From positions 252,001-316,000 of the forward strand of contig JAQFVV010006626.1 of the NCBI GenBank assembly GCA_028023455.1: DNA of 64,000 bases. The letters are read 5' to 3'. Within the stretch, counting starts at the first letter, position 1. Each line of letters starts with the position of its first letter. Under the pieces are notes generated by a model. That model was not told the DNA's origin and ran no database searches. It worked only from the letters and a program-made list of their open reading frames with translations. The DNA is from Epiperipatus broadwayi. Its lineage: Eukaryota; Onychophora; Udeonychophora; Euonychophora; Peripatidae. Position numbers and translations under genes: made by a program. This document shows positions 49,858 to 60,036 of this stretch, in pieces.

Positions 49858-50468
49858 AAATAAATATAGGGGATTTGAATTCAGACTTTCAAGCAACCTT
49901 CACCTATCCACACTGTCTCATATTACTGATACGCATGACCACACACATGTAGAAAAGATAAATAAGCACCAATATACGTATTTCGTACTGAACCAGATTA
50001 TCATCTCCCATATATATATATATATATATATATAATCAATGCTCAGTTTATATTAAGATAGCAAATTTTTATACTTTAGTGGACAGGTTTCAGACTACTC
50101 CAATCTCCAAATCTTCAGCCATCCATACCATTGAAAATCTGATGATAGGATGCCCAAATCCCATGCTGATGTCAATATTGTTGTTATGCCCATGTTGTCC
50201 TCAAGTCACTCTGACCCCTCATGTATAGGACAGTATCCATTTAAATACATAGAAGATTATCTTAATATAAACTGAGCACTGATTGTATATAGGTGTGGAA
50301 GATGACAATCTGGATCAACTGATGAGTGCTGGTTCAGCACCAAATACATATATTGGTGATTATTTATCTTTTCTACATGTGCGTGGTCATGTGTATCAGT
50401 AGTATGATATAGAGTGGATAGATGAAGGTTGCTTGAAAGTCTGAGTTCAAATCCCCTATTTACAATTA
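49858..50468. repeat. Long inverted repeat with ~205-bp arms and B-box-like ends
   Basis: The left arm (49858-50062) is the imperfect reverse complement of 50255-50468. Landmarks: AGGGGATTTGAATTCAGACT at the left against AGTCTGAGTTCAAATCCCCT at the right, and CTCAGTTTATATTAAGATA against TATCTTAATATAAACTGAG. The right arm on the plus strand has the B-box-like GAGTTCAAATCCC. The left arm holds (TA)n at 50009-50033. The loop (50063-50254) has no gene. Confidence 0.8.
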
Positions 50469-52034
50469 AATTCCAGGTATAAGAGTGCCTATATTTCAAA
50501 TCTCATTCGAAATAAAATAAATTCGTATTTAAAATAGCGTATAAGGAAGCAAAAATAAACGATGTTAATAAATATTAAAATAATAATTTTATTTTGACTT
50601 CTAAAATAAAAATATAATTTAGTTCCGAAGTTATTTAAAGTATAACAAGTTTAATAATAGTAATATAGATATTTAAAAAAAAAAAAAAAAGATAGTCTTA
50701 AAATAAAGAGAGAAATATGATCTTTTCAACTTTACAACTTAGGAATTATTCTAAATAAAAATGACAATTTAAAAATTCCCCTAGGTAAAAACTTTTATGT
50801 CTAACTATAGAGTTTTGAACACAAAAATATAATTCTATATAATTTTATGAGTCACTCATAAAGGCTAAATAAATTTATTCTGCGGAATGGATCGCAAAAA
50901 GAAGGATATATCTTTAGGCTATAAATGCTTTTTTTTTTTAATGCTCAATAAAAGAACCACTCAGAAACAGTTCTTTATATATATAATATTTTGTTAGTAT
51001 GATTCATTATTTTTTTTCTTAAAAGAGTGCTGCTTTCATGTAAATTACAAAGCATTATTCAGATTAAAACCACAGAGAACTAGAAAACAAGTATTTGTTT
51101 TACTGCTTTATTTAATAATATATATATTCTCAAATTTATTTTTAAGTGTAAGTGAATAAAATGTAAATAAAAAATAAAAAAAACATCACGTGCGTACATA
51201 TATAAAATTTATTTTATTGATGTGAGTTTATATAAATACATAAGAATTAATGTATGTGTAAGTAAAAGATAATTCTTTAAATATTTCAAGTGGTTCTCTC
51301 CAGCAACACTTAAATAAAAACAAAAAAGTATTACTCAAGAAGGTTTCCAATTCTCAATTTTGCCTTTAATTAAAAATACCTAGTTATTAATACACTAACA
51401 AATCATTTGAAGAGGCTTCCTAGGTTGAGGATGGTCTGATCAGTAGAAAAAATATCTATGATCAGTTTGGAACTTTAAAAATTTTCTAAGTTTTACCCAT
51501 CTCGGCCTTGTGAACTTTTTTCAATTTTTTCAACCTGTTTCTCAAATTTTAATATTCATATTGCTGATTCTGTTAGATTTGATTTTTTTTTATTATTTTG
51601 TTATCCTTATTACTATTTTTTAAATAAGCAATAATGGGAATTACTCTTCTTAAACAATATTTTGTCCAAAACAGAACTATAGTGAAGCTTGTAATTTTTA
51701 AATTCTATTTTGAATTATTTATTCAAAATTTTTATTTTGCTAAAATGTTGTTTTACGTGGAAGAAATATATTTATATTTAAATAATGTTCTATGTTTTAC
51801 AATCATCGTATAAACAATTAAGTCTTTTAACTTAAATATTTTCAATAAGTTTTTTATTTATTTAGGTAACAAATATGTTCCAAACATATAACACACACAC
51901 ACACATATATATATATATATGTTACAAGATTATAAAAACTATTTGATCATTTCTAAACATTACATGTCAATTCTGGACTATATTTAAAACAACTTATTCC
52001 GCATTATCAATAGAAGCGATATCTATATATAGTT
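50469..52034. other. A+T-rich intergenic sequence, no gene seen
   Basis: Poly(A) at about 50673-50690 and (AC)n(AT)n at about 51890-51920. No coding or inverted-repeat signal was found. Confidence 0.5.
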
Positions 52035-52154
52035 AAGGGTTGTTAGCCGAGAGGTCAGCGCAGCTGCCTTGCAAGCAAGCAATTGGTTGCAGACGGTTGT
52101 TGCGAGTTCGCCTCCCGGCCGATGCTATGACATATGAAAAAAAGAAAAAAAAAC
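52035..52154 (+). mobile_element. tRNA-derived SINE, copy 3
   Basis: GGTTGTTAGCCGAGAGGTCA (A-box region), CTGCCTTGCAAGCAAGC hairpin, a longer variable region, GCGAGTTCGCCTCCCGG (B box), GATGCTATGACATATG and an A-rich tail. The extra variable arm resembles a class II (Leu/Ser-type) tRNA. The 3' tail is shared with the minus-strand copies at 11404 and 23418. Confidence 0.85.
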
Positions 52155-52374
52155 GATATATATATATATTCAACGTTTTAATAGGACTTGTCATGCATTT
52201 TTAAATACTTAAATTTCTGTCATATTATAATTTAGTCAACAATCAATTAAAAACTGGCATTGGAAATTAAAATTACATTATGTAATATATATATAACAAT
52301 GGAATCTTATAGCATTAATTAGAATTTACTATTTAAAAAAAAAACCTCCAAGCAATAAGTTATATTATATACAG

Positions 52375-52595
52375 TTTTTTAACCCGTGGAAGTACTTTTG
52401 GATAATTCCTTAACCTGCCTCAATTGCTGTTACCCCCCCCCCCCCCCCAAAAAAAAAGGAAGCAAACCTCATCAACACAAATCCCATGGATCCTATTTTA
52501 ATGTCAGCAGCTTGTCTATAAATTATATTCATTTTATTAAAATTGGCTCCTTAATTTTTTTATTTTTTATGATGGTTTCTCTCTTCAACTAAAAC
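52375..52595 (-). mobile_element. PLE 3'-end fragment
   Basis: Minus-strand counterpart of the last ~210 bp of PLE 1: the endonuclease C-terminus around GAGAGAAACCATCATAAAAA, then AGCTGCTGACATTAAAATAG, the GAGGTTTGCTTCC segment, and the hammerhead-like region. A C16A9-type homopolymer (about 52433-52458) sits where PLE 1 has TTTTAGTTTTTGAATTT. No body is present; a solo tail. Confidence 0.75.
52385..52429 (-). ncRNA. Hammerhead-like motif, solo PLE tail
   Basis: The minus strand has UUGAGGC, A, GGUUA...AUCC, AAAA, GUAC, UU. Stem I pairing (CCACG against CAGCAA) is lost and stem II is imperfect, so this is a decayed copy. Confidence 0.4.
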
Positions 52596-53284
52596 AATTA
52601 AATACCCTGAGAATAGTAAATTTATTTTATAATTGCTCTTGATACCTAAAAAATAATAAAATAATTGGGATACATCAAGTCATAGGAGTAAATGTAAAAT
52701 TAAAATGTAATTGTTAAGTGGGATTAATTAGTTTAATTTGGCTATAAAGAAATTATAAAATGCAATATATAATAAAATATGTTATGATTGTTTGCCTAAT
52801 GGAATGAAAAATGAGATCAACATAGGGTGGATAGATTCATAAATAAATTATTTCACTTTTTTATTGATATATTTGAAACTGATAAATTTGAAAAAAAAAA
52901 AAAAAAAACTTAATAGATATATTTTAGATTAAGTTTTTCTTAACCCTTCAGTTGTTATTTTAGTTTAGATCCTATTGCTAGTTTACTAGGCCAAAATGCT
53001 ATTTATGGTTTGTGGACATAGCATGCACCATCTCTTAGTCAATTTTGGTTGCAATTTCTTCATTTTAGGTTTATTTTATAGGAAATTCAAAATTTAAACT
53101 TGTATTTCTAAAAATGTCTGCATATAGCATTATATTTTGGAAAAAAAATCAATTTTCTTTGCTGACTATTGGTACTTAGACCAGTCTCTTTTCTCTGATT
53201 GGACGCCTGCCAAATCAGGAAATTGTACTGTAGACATTTCTAAATGGCAAAGCAAAAAACTAAACCAAGATGTTCTACAAGTTT
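52596..53284. other. A+T-rich intergenic sequence, no gene seen
   Basis: Poly(A) at 52890-52907. Nothing else was recognised. Confidence 0.5.
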
Positions 53285-54075
53285 GTAATTGATTTTGAAG
53301 TAAATAAATATATTTATTGCAATTTTTTACATTCATAAATAAGATTTTACATTACTTTATTGAAACATAATGTTTCATTTGGAAAATTTTAAATTTTACA
53401 AAAAAAAAAAAAGCTTGTGAAAGTAAGCACTTTTCAAGACTAGTTGTTGGCACGTAACAACTGTAATTTGAATAATAGGTATTTCTAAAGAAATTAAAAT
53501 AAAATCTTTTATATCTATCATAATTTTTTAGATTCATAAATAAGATTTTACATTACTTTATCGAAATATAAAGTTTCATTCAGAAATTTTTTTTTAATAT
53601 TACAAGAAAAATATGTTTGGAAAAATGATCGGTAATCAAAACAATTATCGCTATGGACCGCAATTAGGCATTTCTAAGTAACAAATTCAGAACTGAAAAT
53701 GAAATGTGGTATCTTTCATATTTTGAAGTAAATAAATATATCTATTATAATTTTTTACATTCATAAGTAAGATTTTAAATTACTTTATCGAAATATAAAG
53801 TTTGATTCAAAAAAATTTTAATATTACAAAAAAAAAAAATAAGCTTGAAGAAATGATCACTAATCAAGTGGTCAATCGCTACTGACCATAATTTATATCG
53901 GCATTTCTAAATGATTCAGAACTGAAAATGAAATGTATCTTTCATATTTTGAAGTAAATAATTATATCTATCATAATTTTTTATATTTATAAATAAGATT
54001 TTACATTACTTTATCAAAATATAAAGTTTGATTTGAAAATTTTTAAATTTTACAAGAAAAATAAGCTTGGAATAA
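53285..54075. repeat. Tandem array, about four units of ~200-230 bp
   Basis: TTTTGAAGTAAATAA begins units at 53294, 53721 and 53947, with a degraded start near 53490. Each unit holds TAAGATTTTACATTACTTTA, 'AT.AAGTTT.ATT' and 'ACAAGAAAAATA.GCTTG'. The last two junctions also share TTCAGAACTGAAAATGAAAT. It looks like a short diverged satellite or a multiply duplicated element. Confidence 0.8.
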
Positions 54076-54486
54076 TAATAATAGCTCTTCAGAAAAGTAA
54101 ATTACATTGACAGTTACAGACTGAATAATGACACCACAAATTGATTGAAAAATAAATTCTTTTGTTTTACCACTGGCTATTTTTTAAATATTTTTTCTTA
54201 TATTTTTCTTCAGTTATTAACATTATTTTTAATTTTTCATTACATTTAACCAATTTGAATCTAAAATTATTCAATTTTTAGAAGCTGAATTAAAAAAATT
54301 CTGTGTATTTTAGATTAATATTTTAACAATAGAAACTGACTGGAAATGAAACTGATGAATAATATTGTTCTCAGATTTAAGTAGTCGACCAATACAAAAA
54401 AGTATACAAAGATTAAATAAGTTGAAGGAATCAGTTAAAGGATCAGATACCTGTTAAAATGAAATTTTCTTGAATAATTTGTTTCA
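54076..54486. other. A+T-rich intergenic sequence, no gene seen
   Basis: Nothing recognised. Confidence 0.5.
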
Positions 54487-55238
54487 TTAACCCTTTTCCC
54501 GCCTCCTACGAGGCTCCTCGTCGACATCTGAAATCACTCTAACTCAGCCAGTTTTTATACGAAAATATTCGTTAAACACGTATTCAATTCGTTTTTAAAA
54601 GTTCTGTAAGATGGTGCCATCTTCCGATTTATTTTACAAGTAAAAATTAAAAAAAAAACGTATTTAAACCTAAACAAAGAAGGAACATTATTTGTGATTG
54701 GTTCTTAGCATGCTCTCAGACGAAAAAGACATTCTGATTGGCTGGAAAGAACAAAGAAACTGCCTGATCAAAGAAAAAGAAAAACGCTGAGATTTTCATT
54801 TCGAATACGATTTAAATTATTATAAAATTATATTTATGGAAATTAAAAAGTATTTTTACAGAGAATAATAAAAAAACAAAATTATTTTCGAAAAATATTG
54901 AAGATTTTAGTACAAATATTGAAGATGTAGTAAAAAGAAATATTTACTTTTCTATAACGTAAAAGTCGATCTTTTTGTTTATATTATAGCTTTTATGTTG
55001 CTGATATTGAATATTTTAGAATAAATAAAAAGCAACTTATTTTTGAAAGAACTTTCGTTCTCTTCACAACCTAAAAAATTAATAATATACTTTTTATAAA
55101 CGTATCTGAGTTGAATTTAATATTATAGGCGAATATGTTTTAACAATAGGCTTTGTCTTCAGTTTGTGAGTTGGACAATTAAAAGCTTTGATTTTTACCT
55201 CATACAACCAATGATTTAATTAGCGGTTAAAAGGTTAA
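54487..55238. mobile_element. piggyBac-like non-autonomous element, copy B
   Basis: TTAA (54487-54490) then CCCTTTTCCCGCC at the left; TTAGCGGTTAAAAGG then TTAA (55235-55238) at the right. Both target duplications are exact. The interior matches copy A (33914-34692) along its length and has no transposase frame. Confidence 0.8.
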
Positions 55239-55279
55239 TATTAACTTATACTATATTATTAAATTTCTTGTTAAACATA

Positions 55280-55331
<52 letters not shown>
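55280..55331. repeat. (TA)n microsatellite
   Basis: About 25 TA units. Confidence 0.95.
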
Positions 55332-55335
<4 letters not shown>

Positions 55336-55339
55336 CATC

Positions 55340-55720
55340 GAGAAGTAAGGTTACAATATATATATAGGGATAGATAATGAAAATGCAAGGTGTAAGGTGA
55401 GGCAGAATTTTTATAAAAAAGAGGAGGACTGGCAAGCTCAAGTAAAAATATTAATTAAAAGTGAATTGTTAAGTATAATTAGAAATATAGTAGTTTAAAT
55501 TTATCTAAGTAGTGTAATGATTAATCCTACAGAATAGTATATAAAAATTATACCTAAAATTATTAATATATAAAAATTCATAACATATAAATATGATATG
55601 GGGAAAATGATATAATAGTTCATTTATATATTAAGAAGTGGTAGGAGATTTAGAAATAATAAACAACTGATGGAGTGACTGTCACATGAAATACTAATAA
55701 ATAAATAAATAAAGAATCAT
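55340..55720 (+). other. Possible LINE 3' UTR ending in (AATA)n
   Basis: Purine-rich on the plus strand and ending GTCACATGAAATACTAATAA then (ATAA)n at about 55698-55714, which is how many LINE 3' ends look. No RT codons could be read, so the assignment is weak. Confidence 0.3.
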
Positions 55721-55816
55721 AAATAAAATACATATACCATTAATCAAATGAGCAGCCATATAATTGAAATAATAAATTTACCGGTTTACAAACTATTATA
55801 AGAAATCCTTAAATCT

Positions 55817-55859
55817 GCAGAAGTACTTTGGATTAATTTCTTAAACCTGCTTCAACTGC
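55817..55859 (-). ncRNA. Hammerhead-like motif, left arm of PLE palindrome
   Basis: The minus strand has GCAG, UUGAAGC, A, GGUUUA-AGAAAU-UAAUCC, AAA, GUAC, UU, CUGC. Stem I is four perfect pairs. One base is missing from GAAA, so it is unlikely to be active. Confidence 0.4.
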
Positions 55860-55874
55860 CATTGAATTTAATGG

Positions 55875-55915
55875 AAGTTGAAGCAGGTTTAAAAAATTGA
55901 CCAAAATTACTTCTG
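55875..55915 (+). ncRNA. Hammerhead-like motif, right arm of PLE palindrome
   Basis: UUGAAGC, A, GGUUUA...UUGACC, AAAA, UUAC, UU, CUG. GUAC is changed to UUAC and stem I is weakened, so it is decayed. Confidence 0.35.
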
Positions 55916-55980
55916 AAGATTTAAGGATTGTTCATAATAATCTGTAAACCATTAAATTTGTTACTTCAATTATAATTACA

Positions 55981-56365
55981 ATTTTGTTTTAATTAACGGA
56001 TAATTTATTTATATTACATATATATACATATTGTATTGTTCTTCATGTTTTTCTAGATTCTGGTAGGCCTTCTTTTTACACACTATAAAGTGAAAGTTAA
56101 TCAAGCTATGGAGAAAGAAATGTCTTGTTCTTATTTCTGAAAACATAGGTATATTACCTGATTAACTGGCCTACTAATTATTATGACAGGAATTGCCTAT
56201 GAAGTTGGTTCTAATTTATAAGAGGGTGCCATAGTCAATAGACTCCTAACTTCCCTGTATCCCATAATTTTGACATAACTAAAAAATCAGGGTTATGATT
56301 TCCCATAACTTTATTTATTTTTTTAGAGAATATTATTCATGGAGCTTAGTCAATAACTATTAAAT
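55981..56365. other. Intergenic sequence, no gene seen
   Basis: Nothing recognised. Confidence 0.5.
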
Positions 56366-56478
56366 AGCATTGTTAGCCAAAAGGTCAGTGCAACCATCTT
56401 GCAAGCAAGCAGTTGGTTGCAGATGGTTGTTGCAGGTTTGCCTCCCAGCTGATGCTAAGACACATGGAAAAAAATTAA
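56366..56478 (+). mobile_element. tRNA-derived SINE, copy 4
   Basis: GCATTGTTAGCCAAAAGGTC (decayed A box), CATCTTGCAAGCAAGC hairpin, GCAGGTTTGCCTCCCAG (decayed B box), GATGCTAAGACACATG and an A-rich tail. Same subfamily as copy 3, more diverged. Confidence 0.8.
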
Positions 56479-56859
56479 TTAAATATTAATTAATGAACAT
56501 GCACAACATCTAATATTCAAATTAAGAATGTACAAAGAGAGTGCTAAATCAATACTAAATATTTTATTAAAATCTATTACAAATATTTAGATGGGAATTA
56601 GTAAAGAAAAAAATTGGAAAAAAAAGAACATACATTAATCCTAATCAGATGGAAAGTTCTGTTACATTTAAATTCTTTTAGCTAGTTTCTTGAAATTTTG
56701 AAAATCAGTCACAATCAGTATTATCTTTCCTGGTTAATGTTAACTGGCATTAAAGTCACAAATTGGGAGTAAATAATGTGAATTTACTGGTAATCTTGTA
56801 TCAGTTCTTATAATATATATGTCTTTCTTTGGGATCCCATGTTCCTTGACACTTAATTG
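56479..56859. other. Intergenic sequence, no gene seen
   Basis: If the LTR at 56878-57207 once had an internal region it would begin here on the minus strand. Only a primer-site-like piece is seen, next to the LTR. Confidence 0.45.
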
Positions 56860-57207
56860 ATATCCCCTGCTGGCATCTGCTCATTTCATAGCTGAAGCAA
56901 GAAGCTCAGTTGTGAAGGTCTCTTCATTGCAAAAGACTTTATTCACAAGGCTTCATTTCCATTCTTGCATGATGGCTTCATTCAGTAAGTGTAGTGTTTC
57001 AGTGCAGACACATTTCACTGCAACAGGTCACTCTCACAGAAACCTCCACTCAAAGAACACATAACCAGCAAATGAATGAAAGACCCAGCTCAAAGTTGTC
57101 TTCTTCTTTTTATACCTCGATCCAGTTTTGAAACTTCTGCACATGTTATTATTATCATGATGCTTAGGTTTATAATCTTATACATTTATTTTTAACTTTC
57201 TGTAACA
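56860..57207 (-). mobile_element. Probable solo LTR (330 bp) with primer-site remnant
   Basis: On the minus strand, 57207-56878 begins TGTTACAG and ends GAGCA, with TG and CA termini. It holds a TATA box (GGTATAAAAAG, about 57106-57116) and, ~165 bp downstream, a polyadenylation signal (GTGAATAAAGTC, about 56936-56947), the U3-R-U5 order of an LTR. Two bases after the CA is TGCCAGCAGGGGAT (56862-56875), similar to the primer site for initiator tRNA-Met (TGGTAGCAGAGGATGG) with several changes. The region is less A/T-rich than its surroundings. No second LTR, gag or pol is in the window. This is recognised from its signals, not from a known family. Confidence 0.5.
57106..57114 (-). promoter_or_regulatory. 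TATA box of the putative LTR
   Basis: TATAAAAAG on the minus strand, placed as expected in a U3 region upstream of the AATAAA at 56938-56943. Confidence 0.5.
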
Positions 57208-57581
57208 AAGTTCTTTTTTTTTTTTTAGTAAATCATTTCCACCATCTTTAATTAGAGTTAGAAAGATTTTCTTGATCATAATCTTTGTACTTTGGAATTC
57301 CTTTTGTTTAACTGGATTAGTAATCAGCATGTCTTTTTTTTTATTCTTTCCAATTTTTAATTTTAATTAAATTACAGATAAATAATTTGAAACAACAGAA
57401 ATCAACTTTCATTGTACATTTAAAAAAAACATTACACAAACTAAAAAAATTTAAACTGCATTAAATTAAAAGATCTTTAAATTTACTTTCATATTTAAGC
57501 TAATAAATATTTTCAAATGTCAATATACTTGGATCATCTATTTGTAAATGGTATAATATATATATACATATATATATATAT
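57208..57581. other. A+T-rich sequence ending in (TA)n
   Basis: Homopolymer T at about 57216-57227 and imperfect (TA)n at about 57557-57582, which borders the PLE. Confidence 0.6.
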
Positions 57582-57692
57582 AAATTATTAATCAATGTCT
57601 GTATTCCAATTATAATAAAATATATATAATTATTCAAACAATACAATAATTAATACAGTAACAATATTTTAAACAAATATATACCAATTTAA

Positions 57693-57732
57693 TAGAAGTA
57701 CTTTCAACTATCTATGTAGTCGTTGTCAACTA
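57693..57732 (-). ncRNA. Hammerhead-like motif, left arm of PLE 2
   Basis: Exact reverse complement of the motif at 58991-59030: UAG, UUGACAA, C, GACUA-CAUAGA-UAGUU, GAAA, GUAC, UU, CUA on the minus strand. Confidence 0.55.
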
Positions 57733-57739
57733 GACCCAA

Positions 57740-58911
57740 ATTGTATTAAAATTATATTAGATGCTTTAATGTTAAAAAAAGTTGATATTAAAAAAGTAAA
57801 ATTTGTCAATGATGTATTATATTTTATTGATAAAAATATATATGCTATATTTAATGAAAATTATTATAAAATGGATTACGGATGGCCTATAGGACTTCCT
57901 GTAGTTTCACAAATATGTAGTTTTGTGGTATCAAGATATGAAGATATAATTCTTAATACTAATATATATTGCCAAGGTATTAAAATTTATTACAGGTATG
58001 TTGATGAAGTTTTCGTTTGTGGAAGTTTAGATATTATAAATGTATTATTCAATGAATTAAATAGTTTAGAAGGTTTAAAATGGAGTAAATCTTTTGAAGA
58101 AAAAAAGTCAATTCAGTATTTAGATATTAAAATTACATGTAATAAAAATAAATTAGATTATTGTATGGTAATAAAAGATATTGAAAAAAGAGGATATATT
58201 CCTTGGTATTCAAATGTGCCAATAGCACATAAATTATCCGGTTTAAAGTCATTTTTATTTAGGAATAATAAATTATGTAAATATAGTTCTGATAAAATAA
58301 GTAACATAAATGTATTTATTATGGATTTGTTAAATGTTGGATATGATCATAAATTAATTTATAATATTATTACTAAGTTTAATAATAATAGAAATATTTT
58401 AGATGCTATAGATATTGATAAAATAAAATATACTTGGATATCAATACCATTTATTTGTAATGAACAGGTTAAATTTATAAAACAGATATATAAAAATATA
58501 TGTCGAGTTGCATTTTATACTACTCCTAATTTAAATAGATTAATAAATAATTCAAAAAATAGGTGTAGTATTTTAAATCAAAGTTGTGCAATATATAAAT
58601 GGCTATGTGTTTGTGGAAAGGCATATATTGGGGAATCTCGATGTACATTGGAGAAAAGATCAAGGGAGCATTTGTTATTATATAAACGAGTGCAAAAATC
58701 AAGACAAGAGAATGTTAGAAATGATGATGTATCACCATCAGTATTTTTTGATCATAATGTAACATGTAATTATGGTTTTGATTTTGATTTTAATAAAGTT
58801 AAAATTCTGAGTATTGAAAGAAATAATAATAAATGCAAAATTAAAGAAGCTATGTTAATAAAAAGTGAAAAGCAACAGTTGATAAATAGAGGCAGCCAAT
58901 ATAAAAATTAA
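57740..58911 (+). CDS. PLE 2 partial RT and GIY-YIG endonuclease, open frame
   Basis: The open frame is counted from ATG at 57769 (380 residues), but RT codons (IKIILDAL) continue upstream to the arm junction at about 57746, so the start codon is not natural and the fingers and motif A are missing. Present: motif B GWPIGLPVVSQ (about residues 38-48), motif C RYVDEVFV (about 76-83, E for the usual second D), YLDIKI (117-122), and a GIY-YIG domain with AIYKWLCVCGKAYIGESR (274-291), then E300 and H301, and a late CKIKEAMLI segment. It looks intact apart from the 5' truncation and the YVDE change. Without motif A it cannot polymerise DNA; the endonuclease could still fold. Confidence 0.85.
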
Positions 58912-58990
58912 TGAATTGTGGGAAAATTGATGTATGACGTATTACTTTTGTTTACATTTGTAACGGTTTTTTTCTAATACAATTTGAGTC

Positions 58991-59030
58991 TAGTTGACAA
59001 CGACTACATAGATAGTTGAAAGTACTTCTA
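58991..59030 (+). ncRNA. Hammerhead-like motif, right arm of PLE 2
   Basis: UAG (58991-58993), UUGACAA, C, GACUA-CAUAGA-UAGUU (stem II, 5 bp with one G-U), GAAA (59018-59021), GUAC, UU, CUA (59028-59030). Stem I CUA/UAG. C3 to U and G8 to A together keep a Watson-Crick pair. Confidence 0.6.
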
Positions 59031-59137
59031 TTAAATTGGTATATATTTGTTTAAAATATTGTTACTGTATTAATTATTGTATTGTTTGAATAATTATATA
59101 TATTTTATTATAATTGGAATACAGACATTGATTAATA

Positions 59138-59139
<2 letters not shown>

Positions 59140-59187
<48 letters not shown>
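59140..59187. repeat. (TA)n microsatellite
   Basis: About 23 TA units at the right border of PLE 2. Confidence 0.95.
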
Positions 59188-59190
<3 letters not shown>

Positions 59191-59984
59191 AAAGTGATAA
59201 AAATGATGCTGCTGGGAAAATGATTAAGATAATCTGAATAAAACCTAGCCCAATCATTTGTCCCCCATTTTGTAATGGAATAGTGTTTATAATATAAATC
59301 TAGCCTAAATGTGAAATGCCACTTTATAGCAACCCTAAAGTTGATTTGGCATTTTGTAATAATTGCCACTTGTACATGATCATCATCAGCTAACATTTGG
59401 TAGCTACTTTGTATCAATAATAATAGATCTTCTACCTAACTACTTCTCTACATTTGTTCCATCAACATCTGTCATTAAAACAAAAAAAATGACCTATAGA
59501 TTTTTAGACAGCCACTTATCACTCACCCTATATTAAAATAAAAGATCATGAAGAAATGCCCTTAAGATTTATATTATTTAAAACAGAGCAAAACATGTAT
59601 TAACAACTAGTAAGACTGCTAGTGTGCAAAATTATCTGGCTCAGTTATTGATCACACTAGGCAATAACAATATTTATCATACATAATTATTTAGATTGTC
59701 CACTACACTATCATAAAATACTAACAATCTCTATTAAAATCTGATTTATCCAGATAGTATTTAAAACAGAATAAAGCAAATGAGATCATCACCTCATATA
59801 TCACCAAATCTATTCACTATTCCAAAGTAAGCTGCAATAGACAGTGAAATCATATATCATTGCCTTAAACAATTATATATGCTTAAGATATCTATTTGAT
59901 TGATAACTGAATAAAACTGATTTTGAATTAATAAATAACTAAGTTCCAACATACTCTACTAATTTAATATTATTTATCAATCAA
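59188..59984. other. Intergenic sequence, no gene seen
   Basis: A minus-strand frame (59417-59094) is mainly (TA)n-encoded and has no motif. Confidence 0.5.
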
Positions 59985-60036
59985 TCAATAGTAGTCTGTC
60001 CAATAGACAGGTTCAAAGAGTAGTCACTACATCAGT

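Larger units (their letters stand above)
55750..55980. mobile_element. PLE-tail palindrome (MITE-like)
   Basis: Left arm 55750-55862 and right arm 55869-55980 are near-exact inverted complements around a 6-nt centre (CCATT GAATTT AATGG). Each arm corresponds to the last ~110 bp of PLE 1 (TTTACAAACTATTA..., GCAGAAGTACTT, CCTGCTTCAACTGCC). There are no codons left; it is two PLE tails tail-to-tail. Confidence 0.85.
57582..59141 (+). mobile_element. Penelope-like element 2 with inverted 3'-tail at its 5' end
   Basis: The left arm 57582-57745 is the reverse complement of 58977-59141 with few mismatches (for example AATCAATGTCTGTATTCC against GGAATACAGACATTGATT). Between them lies one open frame for part of the RT and the endonuclease. 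(TA)n lies outside both ends. Compared with PLE 1, the inverted tail is shorter and the body is truncated further into the RT. Confidence 0.85.

Noticed and set aside
53285-54075. CRISPR array
   Set aside because: The repeated units are ~225 bp and diverged, with no short exact repeats and spacers, and the DNA is eukaryotic.
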